A stretch of DNA of 64,000 bases from Plantago ovata (taxonomy: Eukaryota; Streptophyta; Magnoliopsida; Lamiales; Plantaginaceae): positions 34,894,160 through 34,958,159 of the forward strand of contig CM051457.1 of assembly GCA_028274465.1 (NCBI GenBank), in the 5' to 3' direction. The notes below the pieces were generated by a model. That model was not told the origin of the DNA. It saw only the letters and a program-made list of their open reading frames with translations, and did not search any database. The position numbers and the translations under genes were made by a program. Shown in pieces: positions 34,254-47,346 of the stretch; position 1 is the stretch's first letter, and each line of letters starts with the position of its first letter.

Positions 34254-35288
34254 AGATAAGGCAGACTCAAGAATGTGTGGAGAAGAATCAAGACTAGATC
34301 TTGGAATTGATTTACCCCTAATAAAATCTACTTGTCCTGTTCTGTTCTCTCATCCTAGGATTTTTGCCAGATCAGCTTCTTCACTTTCTAGAAAGATCAA
34401 TATCCTCGTGCCAATTTTGCACAAGTGAATTCCCTCAGAAATCATCACAGGGAACTCCGACTCTTATAAATCATCACAATTACAACAAATAAGCAGTAAA
34501 TAAGCCAGTAGAAGTAAATGGTTCCCATGGCAATTGAGTAAAACAAGGTTATATTACAGCGAAAGAAACGTCGTTTATCTACACTTTCAACAATACATAT
34601 ATGCATATATATGTTATGCATAGGATTATTTACAAAATGAGATCGAATATATTATGCTGGCCACATTGGCCTAACTGTTCGAGGACATGGAGATGTGTGG
34701 CTTACAGTCCTGAAACTTTGTAAGTGGACACTACTCTGTAAATGCTTCGTCAACCCTCTTGCTGTAGGAAGATAGGAGCAAGCAATATCCGACTTCAACC
34801 CACATTGTATATGCCCCTCAATCAATGATGTATTTGGCTAGGTAGACTGTTTACCTCGAACACGCTCATGCATTGCAGTCCTTGTCTCCCTGACTCCAAG
34901 CATATAAGATTAGTTTCCAAGGCAGTATGTAGCATTAGCCGCAGGGCATGATATCCCCTCTTTATCAGACAATACCACCATCGTCCTCAAATTGCCTTGT
35001 AGTATGAAGATTGAAGCTGATGAACCAAGTCGCAATAGCATTCTGATGGAAGTGAAGGTGACCTAAGAGGCTAAGACCTTAGATAATAGTCAGTGGTTTT
35101 TCGCACTTGAACTAGGCATCACTGGAGTAGCCTATATAACACACAGCTCTAGTTCAACTCAAGTAGATCAAAGATCACTAACTCAAAGCCCACAGAAGAA
35201 ACCAGGACTCATTTCTAGTTACAGACAACTTAAATAACTGCTACCTAGATCAGAAAATGTAGAGATACGAAGGCCAGACAATATGGTC
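34254..35288. other. PGRL1 upstream region and HPR3 3' flank
   Basis: About 1 kb holding the PGRL1 promoter (toward 34254) and the 3' region of the HPR3-like gene. No further gene was seen. Both genes are transcribed leftward, so they are not divergent. Confidence 0.5.
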
Positions 35289-36721
35289 TTATTTATCAAA
35301 ATGGATTTCACCTCGCAAAGGTTTATTGGAGAAGAAAGCCTCCAAGTTACTAGCAACCAGATTATGAACACCAGCAAAGGAATCGGGAGTTAACACAGCC
35401 TTATGCGGAGACAAGACAACATTATCCAGTGTTAAAAGCTCTTCTGGAACATGAGGCTCATGCTCAAAAACATCGAGACCAGCACCACCAATATCACCCC
35501 TCACCAAGAACTGGACCAATTCTTTCTCATCAATCAGTTGACCACGTCCAACATTGATAATAACACCCTTCTTTCCCATAGCAGTCATAACATCCCTATT
35601 AACCACATGATATGTCTCATCTGTGAATGCGCAGCAAATGATCAAGATGTCGCTGTTTGATGCAAGGTCAATAACATTGTCATAATAAGAATATGGAACA
35701 TGAGGTTTCATCTTTCTTGAGTTATAGGCGATTTTGCAGCCGAATCCCTCGAATCTCTTAGCAACCCTGGACCCAATGTTCCCCAGTCCCAAGATCCCAA
35801 CACGCTTCCCAGATACCTGAAACAATCCACAATACATATCATTTAACCAGAGACTTCATCACAAATAGAATTCATCATTTATATATGGCTTGTGATATGG
35901 CCAGAGCAGAAATTAGAAATTACTAATGTAAGATCAATTTGTTTGTGCAGGAATGATTAATGATTAGGTGGCATTAGTAATTTTAGCTCGGCTATATTGT
36001 TGTTTCTCAAATTCAATAGCCCAAATACAGCAGAATCAAATTCTTATCAAATAGCCCAAATACAGCAAAATCAAATTCGAAATGCAAAATTGAGTTACAA
36101 TTGCACTTGAATCAATTTATAAAAATACTCCCTACCCATCATTTGACTTTTGTGGTCAACATTTTTTTTCATATAATATAGTTTAATTCGGAGTCAAAAT
36201 TGAAAGTTGTTGACCGAATAAAATCAAACTCTATAATTTCGGGACAATTAGGTTTCTAAATCCAAAATTGAGTAACAAACCTTAGCTCCGAGAGGAAATT
36301 CTCCACCAACAGGCCAGGATCCACCACGAACGAAGCGGTTGCCGGCGGAGATACGCCGGAGAACATCAACAGCAAGTCCAACGGCGTAATCCGCCGCGTC
36401 GTCAGAGAAGATATCGCCGTTACTGGTGACGCGAATGCCGCGGCGGCGGCAGGTGTCGAGATCGACGTGGTTGACGCCGGCGGTTGTGCAAATAACGCAT
36501 TCGAGGGCGGAGAATTGTTCGAGGTCGGCTGCTGTGAGGGGAGTTAGTGCCCAGCAGAGGAGGGCCCGGGCGGATGAGGAGCGGGTCGGGTAGAGAGGGT
36601 CCGGCGGGTCGGAGTGGCGGTCGAGAACGGTGTAGCGGGTGCGGAGGAGTGGAAGGATTGTCGGTGGTGTGGATGGGGAGGCGTGAAGGAGGAGGAGAGG
36701 GCGGTCAACGGTGGTTTCCAT
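35289..36721 (-). CDS. HPR3: Glyoxylate/hydroxypyruvate reductase HPR3-like, 2 exons, 322 aa
   Basis: Exons 36721-36281 (147 codons) and 35816-35289. It is a D-isomer-specific 2-hydroxyacid dehydrogenase that reduces hydroxypyruvate or glyoxylate with NADPH or NADH, a bypass of peroxisomal HPR1 in photorespiration. Seen: an N-terminal substrate-domain half (VICTTAGVNHVDLDTCRRRG, SDDAADYAVGLAVDVLRRIS); a Rossmann fold with GILGLGNIGSRVAKRF (GxGxxG); and the catalytic set Arg in INVGRGQLID, Glu in LDVFEHEP and His in VLSPHKA. SDDxADxAVGL and LSPHxAV...SF fit HPR3 better than HPR2 or HPPR. Exon 1 is unusually GC-rich for this window. No obvious targeting peptide was seen, so it may be cytosolic. 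The gene stands 1.1 kb upstream of PGRL1, and both relate to photosynthesis. Confidence 0.92.
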
Positions 36722-37252
36722 TTTTGGTTGACTTTTGTCTCTTCAGCTCAACCAGTGATCCCAGTACAACAAATTAGAATTGAGTAATTTTCAGTAATTA
36801 TGAGACCTCTCCAACACTAATGGTCCAAAATTCGACTCTAATCTCTTCGTCTGAAAATGAAAATTAATTATTTTAAGTTCAATTTAGATTTACCTAATAA
36901 TATTTTGTACTACAAATAAATAAGTTCAGTTCAAATTCATTCAGATTAGTTTTGTTCTGTTAGACGAAGAGAACAGAGCCTTAAGCCTACACAATTACTC
37001 TACTCTTCTTTCGGGAGTAATATCTTGAGCACACATATTAACACAGTATTATTTTTCAAGCGATGGGAACTTTGCACGGGTATGCACGCTACATGATGAA
37101 GTTATGGTCGATGGATTCCCGAGATGAAAAGTGTGCATTATTGGTATGAGTGACGTATTTTCAATCCCTTCAAACTTTCTAAAATTCTTATGTGCCACAC
37201 TCACTTTCTATTAAATTGTGCAACGTTTCACAGAGCATAGAGGGGGTTAAAA
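36722..37252. other. HPR3 promoter and intergenic DNA
   Basis: About 530 bp upstream of HPR3 with no gene or clear element; AT-rich. Confidence 0.5.
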
Positions 37253-37439
37253 GGGAGTCATAAGGTGATGCAGCGGTAAGGAGTTTGGATATTGGAGGAG
37301 AGGTGCAGGTTCGATCCCCGACGGTGGCGGGGTTATAAGGTTTGTTTAGGTATAGATAAATAAGGTGGTTTAGAAAGTTTGTATAGCATTAGTATAGAAA
37401 TAGTTGTAATATTTGTCATTTAATAAAAAAAAAAAAAAA
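37253..37439 (+). mobile_element. tRNA-derived SINE with A-tail
   Basis: The head has a degenerate A box (tgatgcagcggtaag) and a perfect B box (ggttcgatcccc) about 40 bp apart. It is followed by a tRNA-unrelated body and a tail taataaaaaaaaaaaaaaag. Short direct repeats flank it: gggttaaaa (37244-37252) and gggattaaaa (37440-37449), differing by one inserted base. The length (187 bp) is typical of plant SINEs. Confidence 0.85.
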
Positions 37440-37490
37440 GGGATTAAAAATGTTACTCATACTAACAAGGGTTTTTTTTTTTTTTTTTTT

Positions 37491-37720
37491 GATTCCATCC
37501 ATAAGAACTCCAGAGTTAAGTGTGTTTGATCTAGAGCAATCTCAGGACGGTGACCTACTGGGGAGTTTCTAATGCGTGCACGAGTGAGGACAACCTATGT
37601 GGGAAAGAACACTGATTATTTGTGGGGCCAGACTAACACTCCAAAAAGCAGCCAAGGAGTAATCGTGTCGGCACAAAGGATTGGATTTTCGGCCAATTTG
37701 TGATCGGGGACCGAGGTGAT
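37491..37720 (+). mobile_element. Cassandra-like TRIM LTR fragment with 5S rRNA-derived region
   Basis: Positions 37491-37566 read like the 3' part of plant 5S rRNA in order: attccatc, agaactccagagttaag, then a diverged middle, then acggtgacctactgggg. The following sequence (gcacgagtgaggacaacc, tttgtggggccagactaaca) continues like a Cassandra LTR rather than a 5S gene spacer. It sits after a T tract and is 5'-truncated. It is not a functional 5S gene, because the A-box half of 5S is missing. Confidence 0.75.
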
Positions 37721-40261
37721 AGAGTTTTGAATCTTTCATATTAATTATAACACGGAAAATTATTTTAAATTAAGCTGAATATTTATTGTTGTAGGTGTTC
37801 GGTTCGAGATCCTAAATCTACTTCGAAATCTGGTGTAGATCAAAGCTAAGGTTCATACTGAAAAAGATGTATAATATAGATTTGTTAATCTTGGATACCA
37901 TAGTAGCGGAGTCAAAAGCTAGGACAGAGGGTTGAATGATGAATGCATTTTCTAGAGAAAAAAAAGTAATAAGAGTGATGAAGTTCCAAATTTTCCGAAT
38001 TATATAAAAGAAACACTAAACTCTAGTCTAATAAACTAGACGCTCGACAAATCCTAGCCGCCACTTCTGTCCTAGAAGGCTAGATGTGTCAAACCTACTC
38101 TCAGCAACCACAACTCCCACCACACTACTGCCATTTTTTCAATGCTCCCCCCCCCCCCCACACTATCGGGGCACCATGAAATATACCCAATGCTCCTGCT
38201 AACCCACTGAAAAACAGTTGGCGAGCCCAGTAAAGGAAAAACACTAAATTAATCAACGCTAAATTGCTCATCATGGCAATAAATTAAAATATAATAACTT
38301 CAATCTCAACCTACTCTAAATTTAAGTCAAATCTCGCATTTTACTATCATCCGAATTTTTCAACATCCCCACTCACATCAACATTTATATCAATCATTTC
38401 TTTCTTGCTTTGAAATTTCAACACTTTCATCATACAAATCCCAATTTAGCATTGAACATATTGAATGCAGAATTAAATGGGGACTAGATGACGATGTTCA
38501 AAACTGTTATCTTATGAAGAAAGAAATGATTGATTTGAATGCTGATGTGGGTGAGGATGTCGCAACTTCGAGAAGCGGTAGAAAACGTTTCTATGTTGGA
38601 CTTAAATTTAGAATTAGGGAATAATGAGGTTACATGGTTGGATGAAGATGATTACAGATTTGGTGTAGATTAAGACTGGGTTCATACCGGAGAAGATGTA
38701 TAATATAGATTTATCAACCTCGGATACCATAGTAGCGGAGCCAAAAGCTAGGATAGTGCGTTGAAAGATGAATGCATTTTCTAGAGAAAAAAAAGTAACA
38801 AGAACTTTAATTTCTAAATTTTCCGAATCATTAAAAAAAAATACTCAACCTTTTTATTAGATGGAACCCCATCCACACTCACTAAAAAGCCTTGACAAAA
38901 ACCCTAGCCTCCTCTTTCCTAAGCCTAATAAACTAGACGCTCTACAAACCGTAGCCGGCACTTCTCTCCCCGAAGGCCAAATGTGTCAAACCCACCCTCA
39001 ACCACCACAGCTCTCACCACAATACTGTGATTTTTTAATACTGTCCCCCCTCACTGTCGTAGGTCGCACATGATTGGGGGAGGGGCACCATTAAAAAACC
39101 CAGTACTGCTTCCCAAGCCACCAACAAAAAACACCGACGAGCCCATAGCACAGGAAAAACACTAAATCAATCAACGCTAAATTACTCATCATCACAACAC
39201 ATTAAAAATTTATAACTTCAATCTCGGACAACTCTAAATTGAAGTCAAATCTCACATTTTACTATCATCCGAAATTTTTCAGCATCCCCACTCACATCAA
39301 CATTTATATCAATCATTTCTTCTTGTTTTGAAATTTCAACACTTTCATTATCCAAATCCCAATTTAGCATTGAACAGATTGAATGCAATTAAATGGAGAT
39401 TAGATGATGATGTTCAAAATTGTTATCTAACAAAGAAAGAAATGATCGATTTGAATGTTGATCTGAGTGAGGATGTTGCAACTTCGAGAAGCGGTAGAAA
39501 AAGTTGAATTGTTGGACTTAAATTAAGAGTTAACGGGGAATGATGGTACATGGTTGGATGAAGGTGATGAGCAATTTGGTGAAGATTAAAGCTAGGTTTC
39601 ATAATGGAGAAGATGTATAATATAGATTTATCAATTTTGGATACCATAGTAGTGTGGCCAAATGCTGAGATAGTGGGTTGAAGGATGATGCATTTTCTAG
39701 AGAGAAAAAAAGGTAATAAGAAAAGAAGTTCCAAATTCTCAGAGTTATAAAAAAATATATAAACTCTTTAAATAGAGATACATTCCCACTCACACCCACT
39801 GAAAAGGCTTCACAAAAACCCTAACCGCCACTCTTACCTAGGCCCAATAAAATAGATGCTCAACAAACCCTAGCCGCCACTTCTCTCACAAAAGACCAAA
39901 TGTGCCAAACCCTCCTCATCCAGCACAACTCCCACCGCAATACTACAATTGTTTCAATACCCTCCCCCATCATTGTCATAGTAGGTCACCGGGGAGAACA
40001 ACACGAAATGTATCCAATATTGCTTGGCAACTCACCAAAAAAAATCGATGAGTCCAAAGCACCTGGAAAACACATAAAAATTCACTTTTTCCTCTGCAAA
40101 TTTTTGTGCCACCACCGTAAACATCTCTTTAGTGTCAAGCAGTCACATAGACAACATCTTGGTGTTACTCGCGACTTTAAAACTCAAGTGAAATATGAAG
40201 AAGATCATGTGTTAAATAATTATCGCGGAAGGAGGAGTTTGGAGAAAGAAAAAAGAATGAA

Positions 40262-40656
40262 CACTACAAGAAATTCTGAATTTAGTTACCAGGTTTAGCG
40301 ACGGATAATAATCCGTCAATAATTAGCGATGTTTCAGGATTTTATTGACGGATAACGACGAACTGAGCGCTTGGACGCTCAGTTCGTCTCTGGAATGTCC
40401 CATGGTCGTGAGATTTACCGGCGGATTATAACTATTCGTCGGTAATTACCGACGGGTAAAGTATCTATTAGTGAATTCGTTGACTAATTCAAAACAAAGT
40501 TGGAAAATAAATTAAAAAACAGGAAAAAGAAAATTAGAGTAGAAATTTACCGACATATAAGATTTCGGTAAGTACTGTTGAATAAAAAAAATTAAAATAA
40601 CATATTACCGACATATAGAGTTTATTTGTCGGTAATGTTTTATACATACTAATGTC
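40262..40656 (+). mobile_element. CACTA (En/Spm) 5' terminal fragment
   Basis: Begins CACTACAAGAAATTCTG, the canonical CACTA-superfamily end. It is followed by dense sub-terminal motifs (agcgacggataa, accgacgggtaaa, gtcggtaa) in both orientations and a perfect 13-bp hairpin (gacgaactgagcg/cgctcagttcgtc) at 40357-40388. It is an isolated end within the tandem unit, with no transposase. Confidence 0.85.
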
Positions 40657-43149
40657 GTAGGTGTTCGGTTCGAGATCCTAAACCTACTTCGAAATCTGGT
40701 GTAGATTAAAGCTAAGGTTCATACTGAAGAAGATGTAAAATATAGATTTATTAATCATGGATACCGTAGTAGTGGGGCCAAAACCTAGGATAGAGGGTTG
40801 AATGATGAATGCATTTTCTAGAGAAAGAAAAAGTAATAAGAGCTGATGGAGTTCCAAATTTCTCGAATTATATAAAAGAAACACTAAACCCTAGTCTAAT
40901 AAACTAGACACTCGACAAATCCTAGCCGCCACTTCTGTCCTAGAAGGCTAGTTGTGCGAAACCTACTCTCAGCCACCACATCCCACCACACTACTGCCAT
41001 TTTTTCAGTATTCCCCCTCCCCCCACACTGTCGGGGCACCATGAAATATACCCAATACTCCTTGCTAACCCACTGAAAAACAGTTGGCGAGCCCAACATA
41101 GGAAAAACACTAAATTAATCAACGCTAAATTGCTCATCATGGCAATAAATTAAAATTCAATAACCTAAATCTCAACCTACTCTAAATTTAAGTCAAATCT
41201 CGCATTTTACTATCATCCGAAATTTTAAACATCCCCACTCACATCAACATTTATATCAATCATTTCTTTCTTACTTTGAAATTTCAACACTTTCATCATA
41301 GAAATCCGAATTTAGCATTGAACATAGTGAATGCAGAATTAAATGGGGACTAGATGACGATGTTCAAAACTGTTATCTAATGAAGAAAGAAATGATTGAT
41401 TTGAATGCTGATGTGAGTGAGGATGTCGCAACTTCGAGAAGCGGTAGAAAACGTTTCTATGTTGGACTTAAATTTAGAATTAGAGAATAATGAAGTTACA
41501 TGGTTGGATGAAGATGATGACAATTTTGGTGTAGATTAAGACTGGGTTCATATCGTAGAAGATGTATAATATAGATTTATCTATCACGGATACCATAGTA
41601 GCGGAGCCAAAAGCTAGGATAGTGCGTTTAAGGATGAATGCATTTTCTAGAGAAAAAAAAAGTAACAAGAACTTTAATTTCTAAATTTTCCGAATCATTA
41701 AAAAAAATACTCAACCTTTTTATTAGATGGAACCCCATCCACATCAACTAAAGGGCCTTGACAAAAACCCTAGACGCCACTCTTTCCTAAGCCTAAAAAC
41801 TAGAGGCTCTACAAACCCTAGCCGTCACTTCTGTCCCCGAAGGCCAAATGTGCCAAACCCGCCCTCAACCACCACAACTCCCACCAAAATACTGTGATAT
41901 TTTTAATATTGTCCCCCCCCTCACTGTCGTAGGTCACATATGATTGGTGGGGGGGGGGGGGGAGGGGCACCATGAAAAAACCCAGTACTGCTTGCCAAGC
42001 CACCAACAAAAAAACAGTCGGCGAGCCCATAGCACAGGAAAAACACTAAATCAATCGACGCTAAATTACTCATCATCACAACACATTAAAACTTTATAAC
42101 TTCAATCTCGGCCAACTCTAAATTGAAGTCAAATCTCATATTTTACTATCATCCGAAATTTTTCAGCATCCCCACTCACATCAACATTTATATCAATCAT
42201 TTCTTCTTGTTTTGAAACTTCAACACTTTCATTATCCAAATCCCAATTTAGCATTGAACAGAGTGAATGCAATTAAATGGAGATTAGATGATGATGTTCA
42301 AAATTGTTATCTAACAAAGGAAGAAATGATCGATTTGAATGTTGATCTGAGTGAGGATGTTGCAACTTCGAGAAGCGATAGAAAAAGTTGAATTGTTGGA
42401 CTTAAATTAAGAGTTAGCGGAGAATGATGGTACAAGGTTGGATGAAGATGATGAGCAATTTGGTGTAGATTAAAGCTAGGGTTCATAATGGAGATGATGT
42501 ATAATATAGATTTATCAATTTTGGATACCATAGTAGTGTGGCCAAATGCTGAGATAGTGGGTTGAAGGATGAATGCATTTTCTAGAGAGAAAACAAAAGG
42601 TAATAAGAAATGAAGTTCCAAATTTTGAGAATTATAAAAAAAACATTAAACTCTTTAAATAGAGATACATCCCCACCCACACCCATTGAAAAAGGCTTCA
42701 CAAAAAACCCTAGCCGCCACTTTTACCTAGGCCCAATAAAATAGATGCTCGACAAACCCTAGCCGCCACTTCTCTCCCAAAACACCAAATGTGTCAAACC
42801 CTCCTCATCCACCACAACTCCCACCGCAATACTACAATTTTTTCAATACCCTCCCCCATCACTGTCATAGTAGGTCACCGGTGGAACACCATGAAATGTA
42901 TCCAATATTGCTTGGCAACTCACCAAAAAATAATCGATGGGTCCAAAGCACCTGGAAAACACATAAAAATTCACTTTTTCCGTGCAAATTTTTTCGCCAC
43001 CACCGTAACAACTCTTTAGTGTCAAGCAGTCGCATAGACAACATTTTGGTGTTACTCACGGCTTTAAAACTCAAGTGAAATAAGAATAAGATCATGTGTT
43101 AAATCGTTACGGCGGAAGGTGGGATTTGGGAGAAAGAAAAAGGAATGAA

Positions 43150-43530
43150 CACTACAAGAAATTCTGGATTTAGTTACCAGGTTTAGCGACGGATAACAAT
43201 CCGTCAGTAATTAGCGATGTTTTAGGATTTTATTGACGGATAACGACGAATTGAGCTTCGTCTCAGGAATGTCCTAAGGCCATGAGATTTACCGATGAAT
43301 TATAACTATATATTCTTCGTAATTACTGACGGGTAAAGAATCTGTCAGTGAATTCTTTGACTAATTCATAACAAAATTGGAAAAATAAATTAAATTAAAA
43401 ACAGAACAAAGAAAATTAGAATAGAAATTTACCGTCAGATAAAATTTTGGTAAGTACTGTTGAATAAAAATATTAAAATAAAATATTACCGATGGATAGA
43501 GTTTATCTGTCGGTAACCTTTTATACATAT
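43150..43530 (+). mobile_element. CACTA 5' terminal fragment (second tandem copy)
   Basis: Same structure as at 40262 (CACTACAAGAAATTCTGG, sub-terminal gacggata motifs), present because the whole 2.87-kb unit is duplicated. Its hairpin near 43244 is decayed (gacgaattgagcttcgtc). Confidence 0.83.
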
Positions 43531-45596
43531 TGAGTTCGTCTCCATCTCAATTTTCCCCGATCACTACAAGGAATCCTTAAAATAGCCACCAGACGTAGCC
43601 ACGGATACTATCCACGAATACTATCCGTGGCTAAACTAGCCACGAATCAAATTTTTAGCCACGGATAGACACGAACTGAACCTGAACGCTCAGTTCGTGC
43701 CTGTCCAGGCCCGAGTTCGTGGCGTTTAGCCACATATAAATTTAATCCGTGTCCGACTTAGACACATATAATGTATTCCTGGTTGACGTTGTCTATCCGT
43801 TACCATTGCATTTTAGTTTTAAAAAATAGAAAATAAAAATAAAATTTGAGCCAGTGATAGACTCTATCCGTGGCCACGCCTAAATTAAGAGACCCGATCT
43901 GTCTCTTCTTGCTCATTTCATTTCCCTCTCCTCCAATTTTTCCCCCAAAATCAAATCCACCACCGTTTCCCCCCAAATCTCCGTACTCCTCCCACCACCC
44001 ACCGATGACCACCACCGTTGGTTGATTGCTCCACCACAACGGCTCCACCGTCGATTGCTCCACCGCCGCGAATCGACCTCCACCACCACACCATATCCAC
44101 CACAGCGACTCCACCGCCGACCACCACCGCAGCTAATCGAGTTCCACTACCCACCACCAGTTCCTCATTCTCCTCATTCTCTCCAGGTTAGAACCCTGAA
44201 CCTGAAACCCTAATTTTTAGTAAATTCTTTTAAAGGATATTTGATTTAGTAAATTCTGTAAATTCTTTTAATTTAGTATACTATACTATTTTTGTAGCTC
44301 AATTCTGTTAATTTTCGTAATTTTTATCTCAATTCTGTTAATTTTCCTAATTTTTCTTAATTTGTGTAATCAATTTTTATTGTTGTTAATTCTATTTTAT
44401 TATTAGGATTTAGATTTATTAGTAAATTCTTTGATTTAGTTTTTTTTTAAATTAATATAATTACTTATCTCAGTATAGTTAGTTTTGGATGAATGTGGAT
44501 TAATTTTTAGTTAAATAAACTTAAAATTAGATTGAATTTGTTTCATTAGATTAATTTGTATTAATGGTTACTTAAATTAATTAAAATTCTGGTATTTAGT
44601 TAAATGAATTTAAATTAATGGGTTTAAATTAATATAATTACTTATCTTAATATAGTTATTTTTGGATGAATATGGATTAATTTTTAGTTAAATAAACTTA
44701 AAATTGGAACATTAATTTGTATTAAAATTCTGGTATTTAGTTAAATGAATTTAACATAATGGGCCTTGGAAAGTATAAGTTAAACTGGACATTATATTGG
44801 ACTTGTTAAGTTAAACTCGACATTATATTGGACTTGTTAAGTTAAATTCTGGTATTTAGTTAAATGATTTAAAATAATTGGACTTGATAAGTTAGAAGAA
44901 CTTAGAAGCACCATATAACCATTGTAGTATGCATTATACTTGTTTCATCTTTGGTTTGTTGAAATAATAACAAGTTATATTGTCTTTAGTTCATGTTATG
45001 CAGATATGCCTCGCCAGCACCCCTACCCAGCATCGCCACCGAGGCGACGAGCAGGACCAGCAGCACCACCGGCACTTGATCAGGGTACGCCGCCTAATGC
45101 CAGGTCAGGCACGGAGTTGGAGGATGCTCGTGAGGCATGGACCCCACAGTGTAGCCAACTGCGGCAGCCCCAGTTCTCTCAGGGCGCCACTCCTTCTCAC
45201 ATGTCGGAGACCGACTCTCCGGGTTCGAGCAAGGGCTCTGCGTATGACACTTCGCAGTCTGAGGACGACGGGTGCCCCGAGGAGTGGTTTGAGGGCCAGA
45301 CGTACAAGGGCCTTCCGGTTTTGCACTTTTATGGGATGAAGTAAGTTATTTATTACCGTTTTCATTAATAATTAAGTTACATCAATACTAATGGTTATGT
45401 TATGAATAACCCTTTACATTCTCTTTCAGGTTTTCCCCTAAAGATGCTACGGAGAGGCTCTCGAAGATTCTTTCAGGGAATCTGGCGGGTCCCGAAAAGG
45501 CGGGTGGCGGGGAGAAATGGAGCACTCTTCCTCTCCATGTGAGGAAGAGTCACTTCCAGGAGCTGAGGGTACGTAATCCTGCTTCGTTTTTTTTCA

Positions 45597-45740
45597 GACC
45601 GCATTCACGCTGGGTAGGCGGCGCCCATGCACATTGTTAGACCGCGTTCACATTGGGTAGGCGGCGCCCATGCACCTTGTTACACAGTGTTAAGACCGCA
45701 TTCACATTGGATAGGTTGCGCCCACGCAAAACCTTGTCTT
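45597..45740. repeat. Minisatellite, three copies of about 43 bp
   Basis: Copies start at 45597, 45640 and 45694, each reading gaccgc-ttcac...gggtaggcggcgcccatgca with small changes, inside an intron of the CACTA gene. Not coding. Confidence 0.85.
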
Positions 45741-46434
45741 TCGTTTTCCTATTACTGTTTCATTGTATATGCATGGGATCGGTCTTTTTGCATGCAGAAG
45801 TACTTCTGAATCCCTCAGAGGAACGTTCAGGATCTGTGGAGGGTGTTCAACCACGAGGCCTCTGAGATCTACAAGCAGAAGATCCACAAGGCCAAGCATG
45901 CGCGTGTGGTGGACGATAAGCATCTCTGGGTTAACTACATCAACCCAGAACATTATGCTTTGTGGGATACATACTGGGGCCAGCCGTGGGTGCAGGCTAC
46001 TGGCGATAAGAATGCCCTCAACCGCGGGAAGGCGCCTGATGACGGGGTCGGTACCTCGCGGCACTTCGCTGGGTCTATCTCAGCTTCCGAGCTCCACCGC
46101 CGTTCGGTACATTTCTTTTCTTCTTCTTCTAGTTTTTTTGTTTTCTTGTTTGTGACTAGTGTTGAATACGTATTGCTACAACTTGTTTATTACACTCATC
46201 TGTTTTTGTAGATTGTTTACGTATTCCATTTTAGTCCGTTTCTTTAGATTGTTTACGTTTCCTTTTTGGCAAACTTATATCTCACAACTTTATTGTGGGG
46301 CCTGCCACTAACTCAAATACCACACACATTATACCAACCTCCTTAAAAACCGTTCCAAAAGTAAACGTAAACAATCTAAAAAAACGGATGAGTATATGTT
46401 TATATATATTATAACTTGTTTATATACCGTGTTA

Positions 46435-47346
46435 GGCTCTGTTTGATTCGCCTGAAAACCTCTGAACTGAACTTATCTGAATTGAACTGAACTTAATAAA
46501 TTTGAACTGAACTGAACTGACTGAATTTAATAAATCTGAACTGAACTGAACTGAATGAACCTGAACTGAACTTAAGACTTAATAATAATAATAATAACAA
46601 CAACAATAATAATAACAACAATAATAATATTAATAATAATAAATAAAAACATTTTTAATATTTAATAATAATAATAATAATTATTATTATTATTATAACA
46701 AGAACAATAAGAATATCATTAGAGGGTCAAAATTTTAAAGGAAGTCGAAGTACAAAATAAAAAGAAGTGGAAAGAAAAGGGGCAAAAATAATATCATTAG
46801 AGAGTCAAAATTTTAAAGGACGTTGAAGTACAAAATAATAAATAAAAAAAAGTGGAAAGAAAAGGCGCAAAAATTTTGGAAAACGATGTTAAAGGTAAGG
46901 ATCGAACACTGGTCTGCATCATTTTAACCATAGCATAAAAGAAATTATTATTATTATAAGGTAAAATTTTACAATTTAAATAAATTTTAAATAGATGTCA
47001 TTCTAAATACATCACATAACATTTATAGTCATGTCAAGTTTCAATGCATCACACGCATATCGTATCATATAACGTGAATCGTAATAATAACAACAACACC
47101 AATAATAATATTAAAAAAAATCTTTAATAAAATCTAGTTGCTATACTCCCCTCTTAGTCTACGTGATAATAAAAATAATTTATTATTAAAAATAAAAAAA
47201 ATAATAATAAATTAATATCTGGCCTGAACTGAACTGAACATAATAAATCTGAACTGAACTGAACTTATCTGAACTGAACTAAACTTAATTAATCTGAACT
47301 GAACTGAACTTATTTTAACTGAAATTAAGGTGAAATGAACAGAGCC
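46435..47346. mobile_element. PIF/Harbinger-like (Tourist-type) element, 912 bp
   Basis: The left end ggctctgtttgattcgcc and the right end, reverse complement ggctctgttcatttcacc, form an imperfect TIR. Flanking TTA occurs on both sides (46432-46434 and 47347-47349), the 3-bp duplication typical of PIF/Harbinger MITEs. Both sub-terminal regions contain many direct copies of gaactgaactgaact. The middle holds AAT microsatellites and a diverged 70-bp tandem duplicate (about 46713-46867). It lies in an intron of the CACTA gene and has no ORF. Confidence 0.8.

Larger units (their letters stand above)
37791..43530. repeat. 2.87-kb tandem duplication built from six sub-repeats
   Basis: The block starting gtaggtgttcggttcgagat at 37791 recurs at 40657 (period 2,866 bp) and runs to about 43530. 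Each unit holds three diverged sub-repeats. Each sub-repeat carries a tggtgtagatta-type phrase (37831, 38661, 39577, 40697, 41527, 42461), a gatgaatgcattttctagag phrase and an aaaccctagccgccac phrase. Each unit ends with a CACTA-type terminus (40262 and 43150). The many short ORFs inside differ between copies and show no recognised domain, so this is treated as non-coding transposon-derived sequence. Confidence 0.88.

Noticed and set aside
38861..43095. Numerous short ORFs on both strands in the 2.87-kb tandem repeats
   Set aside because: Frames are not conserved between the repeat copies, start and stop positions drift, and no domain is seen.
44022..44213. Short ORF rich in Pro/His/Arg in the CACTA leader
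   Set aside because: Arises from caccaccac low-complexity leader sequence upstream of the real first exon at 45006.
46878..46930. SINE-like B box (rc gttcgatcc) within the PIF-like element
   Set aside because: No matching A box at the right spacing and no tail; probably chance.
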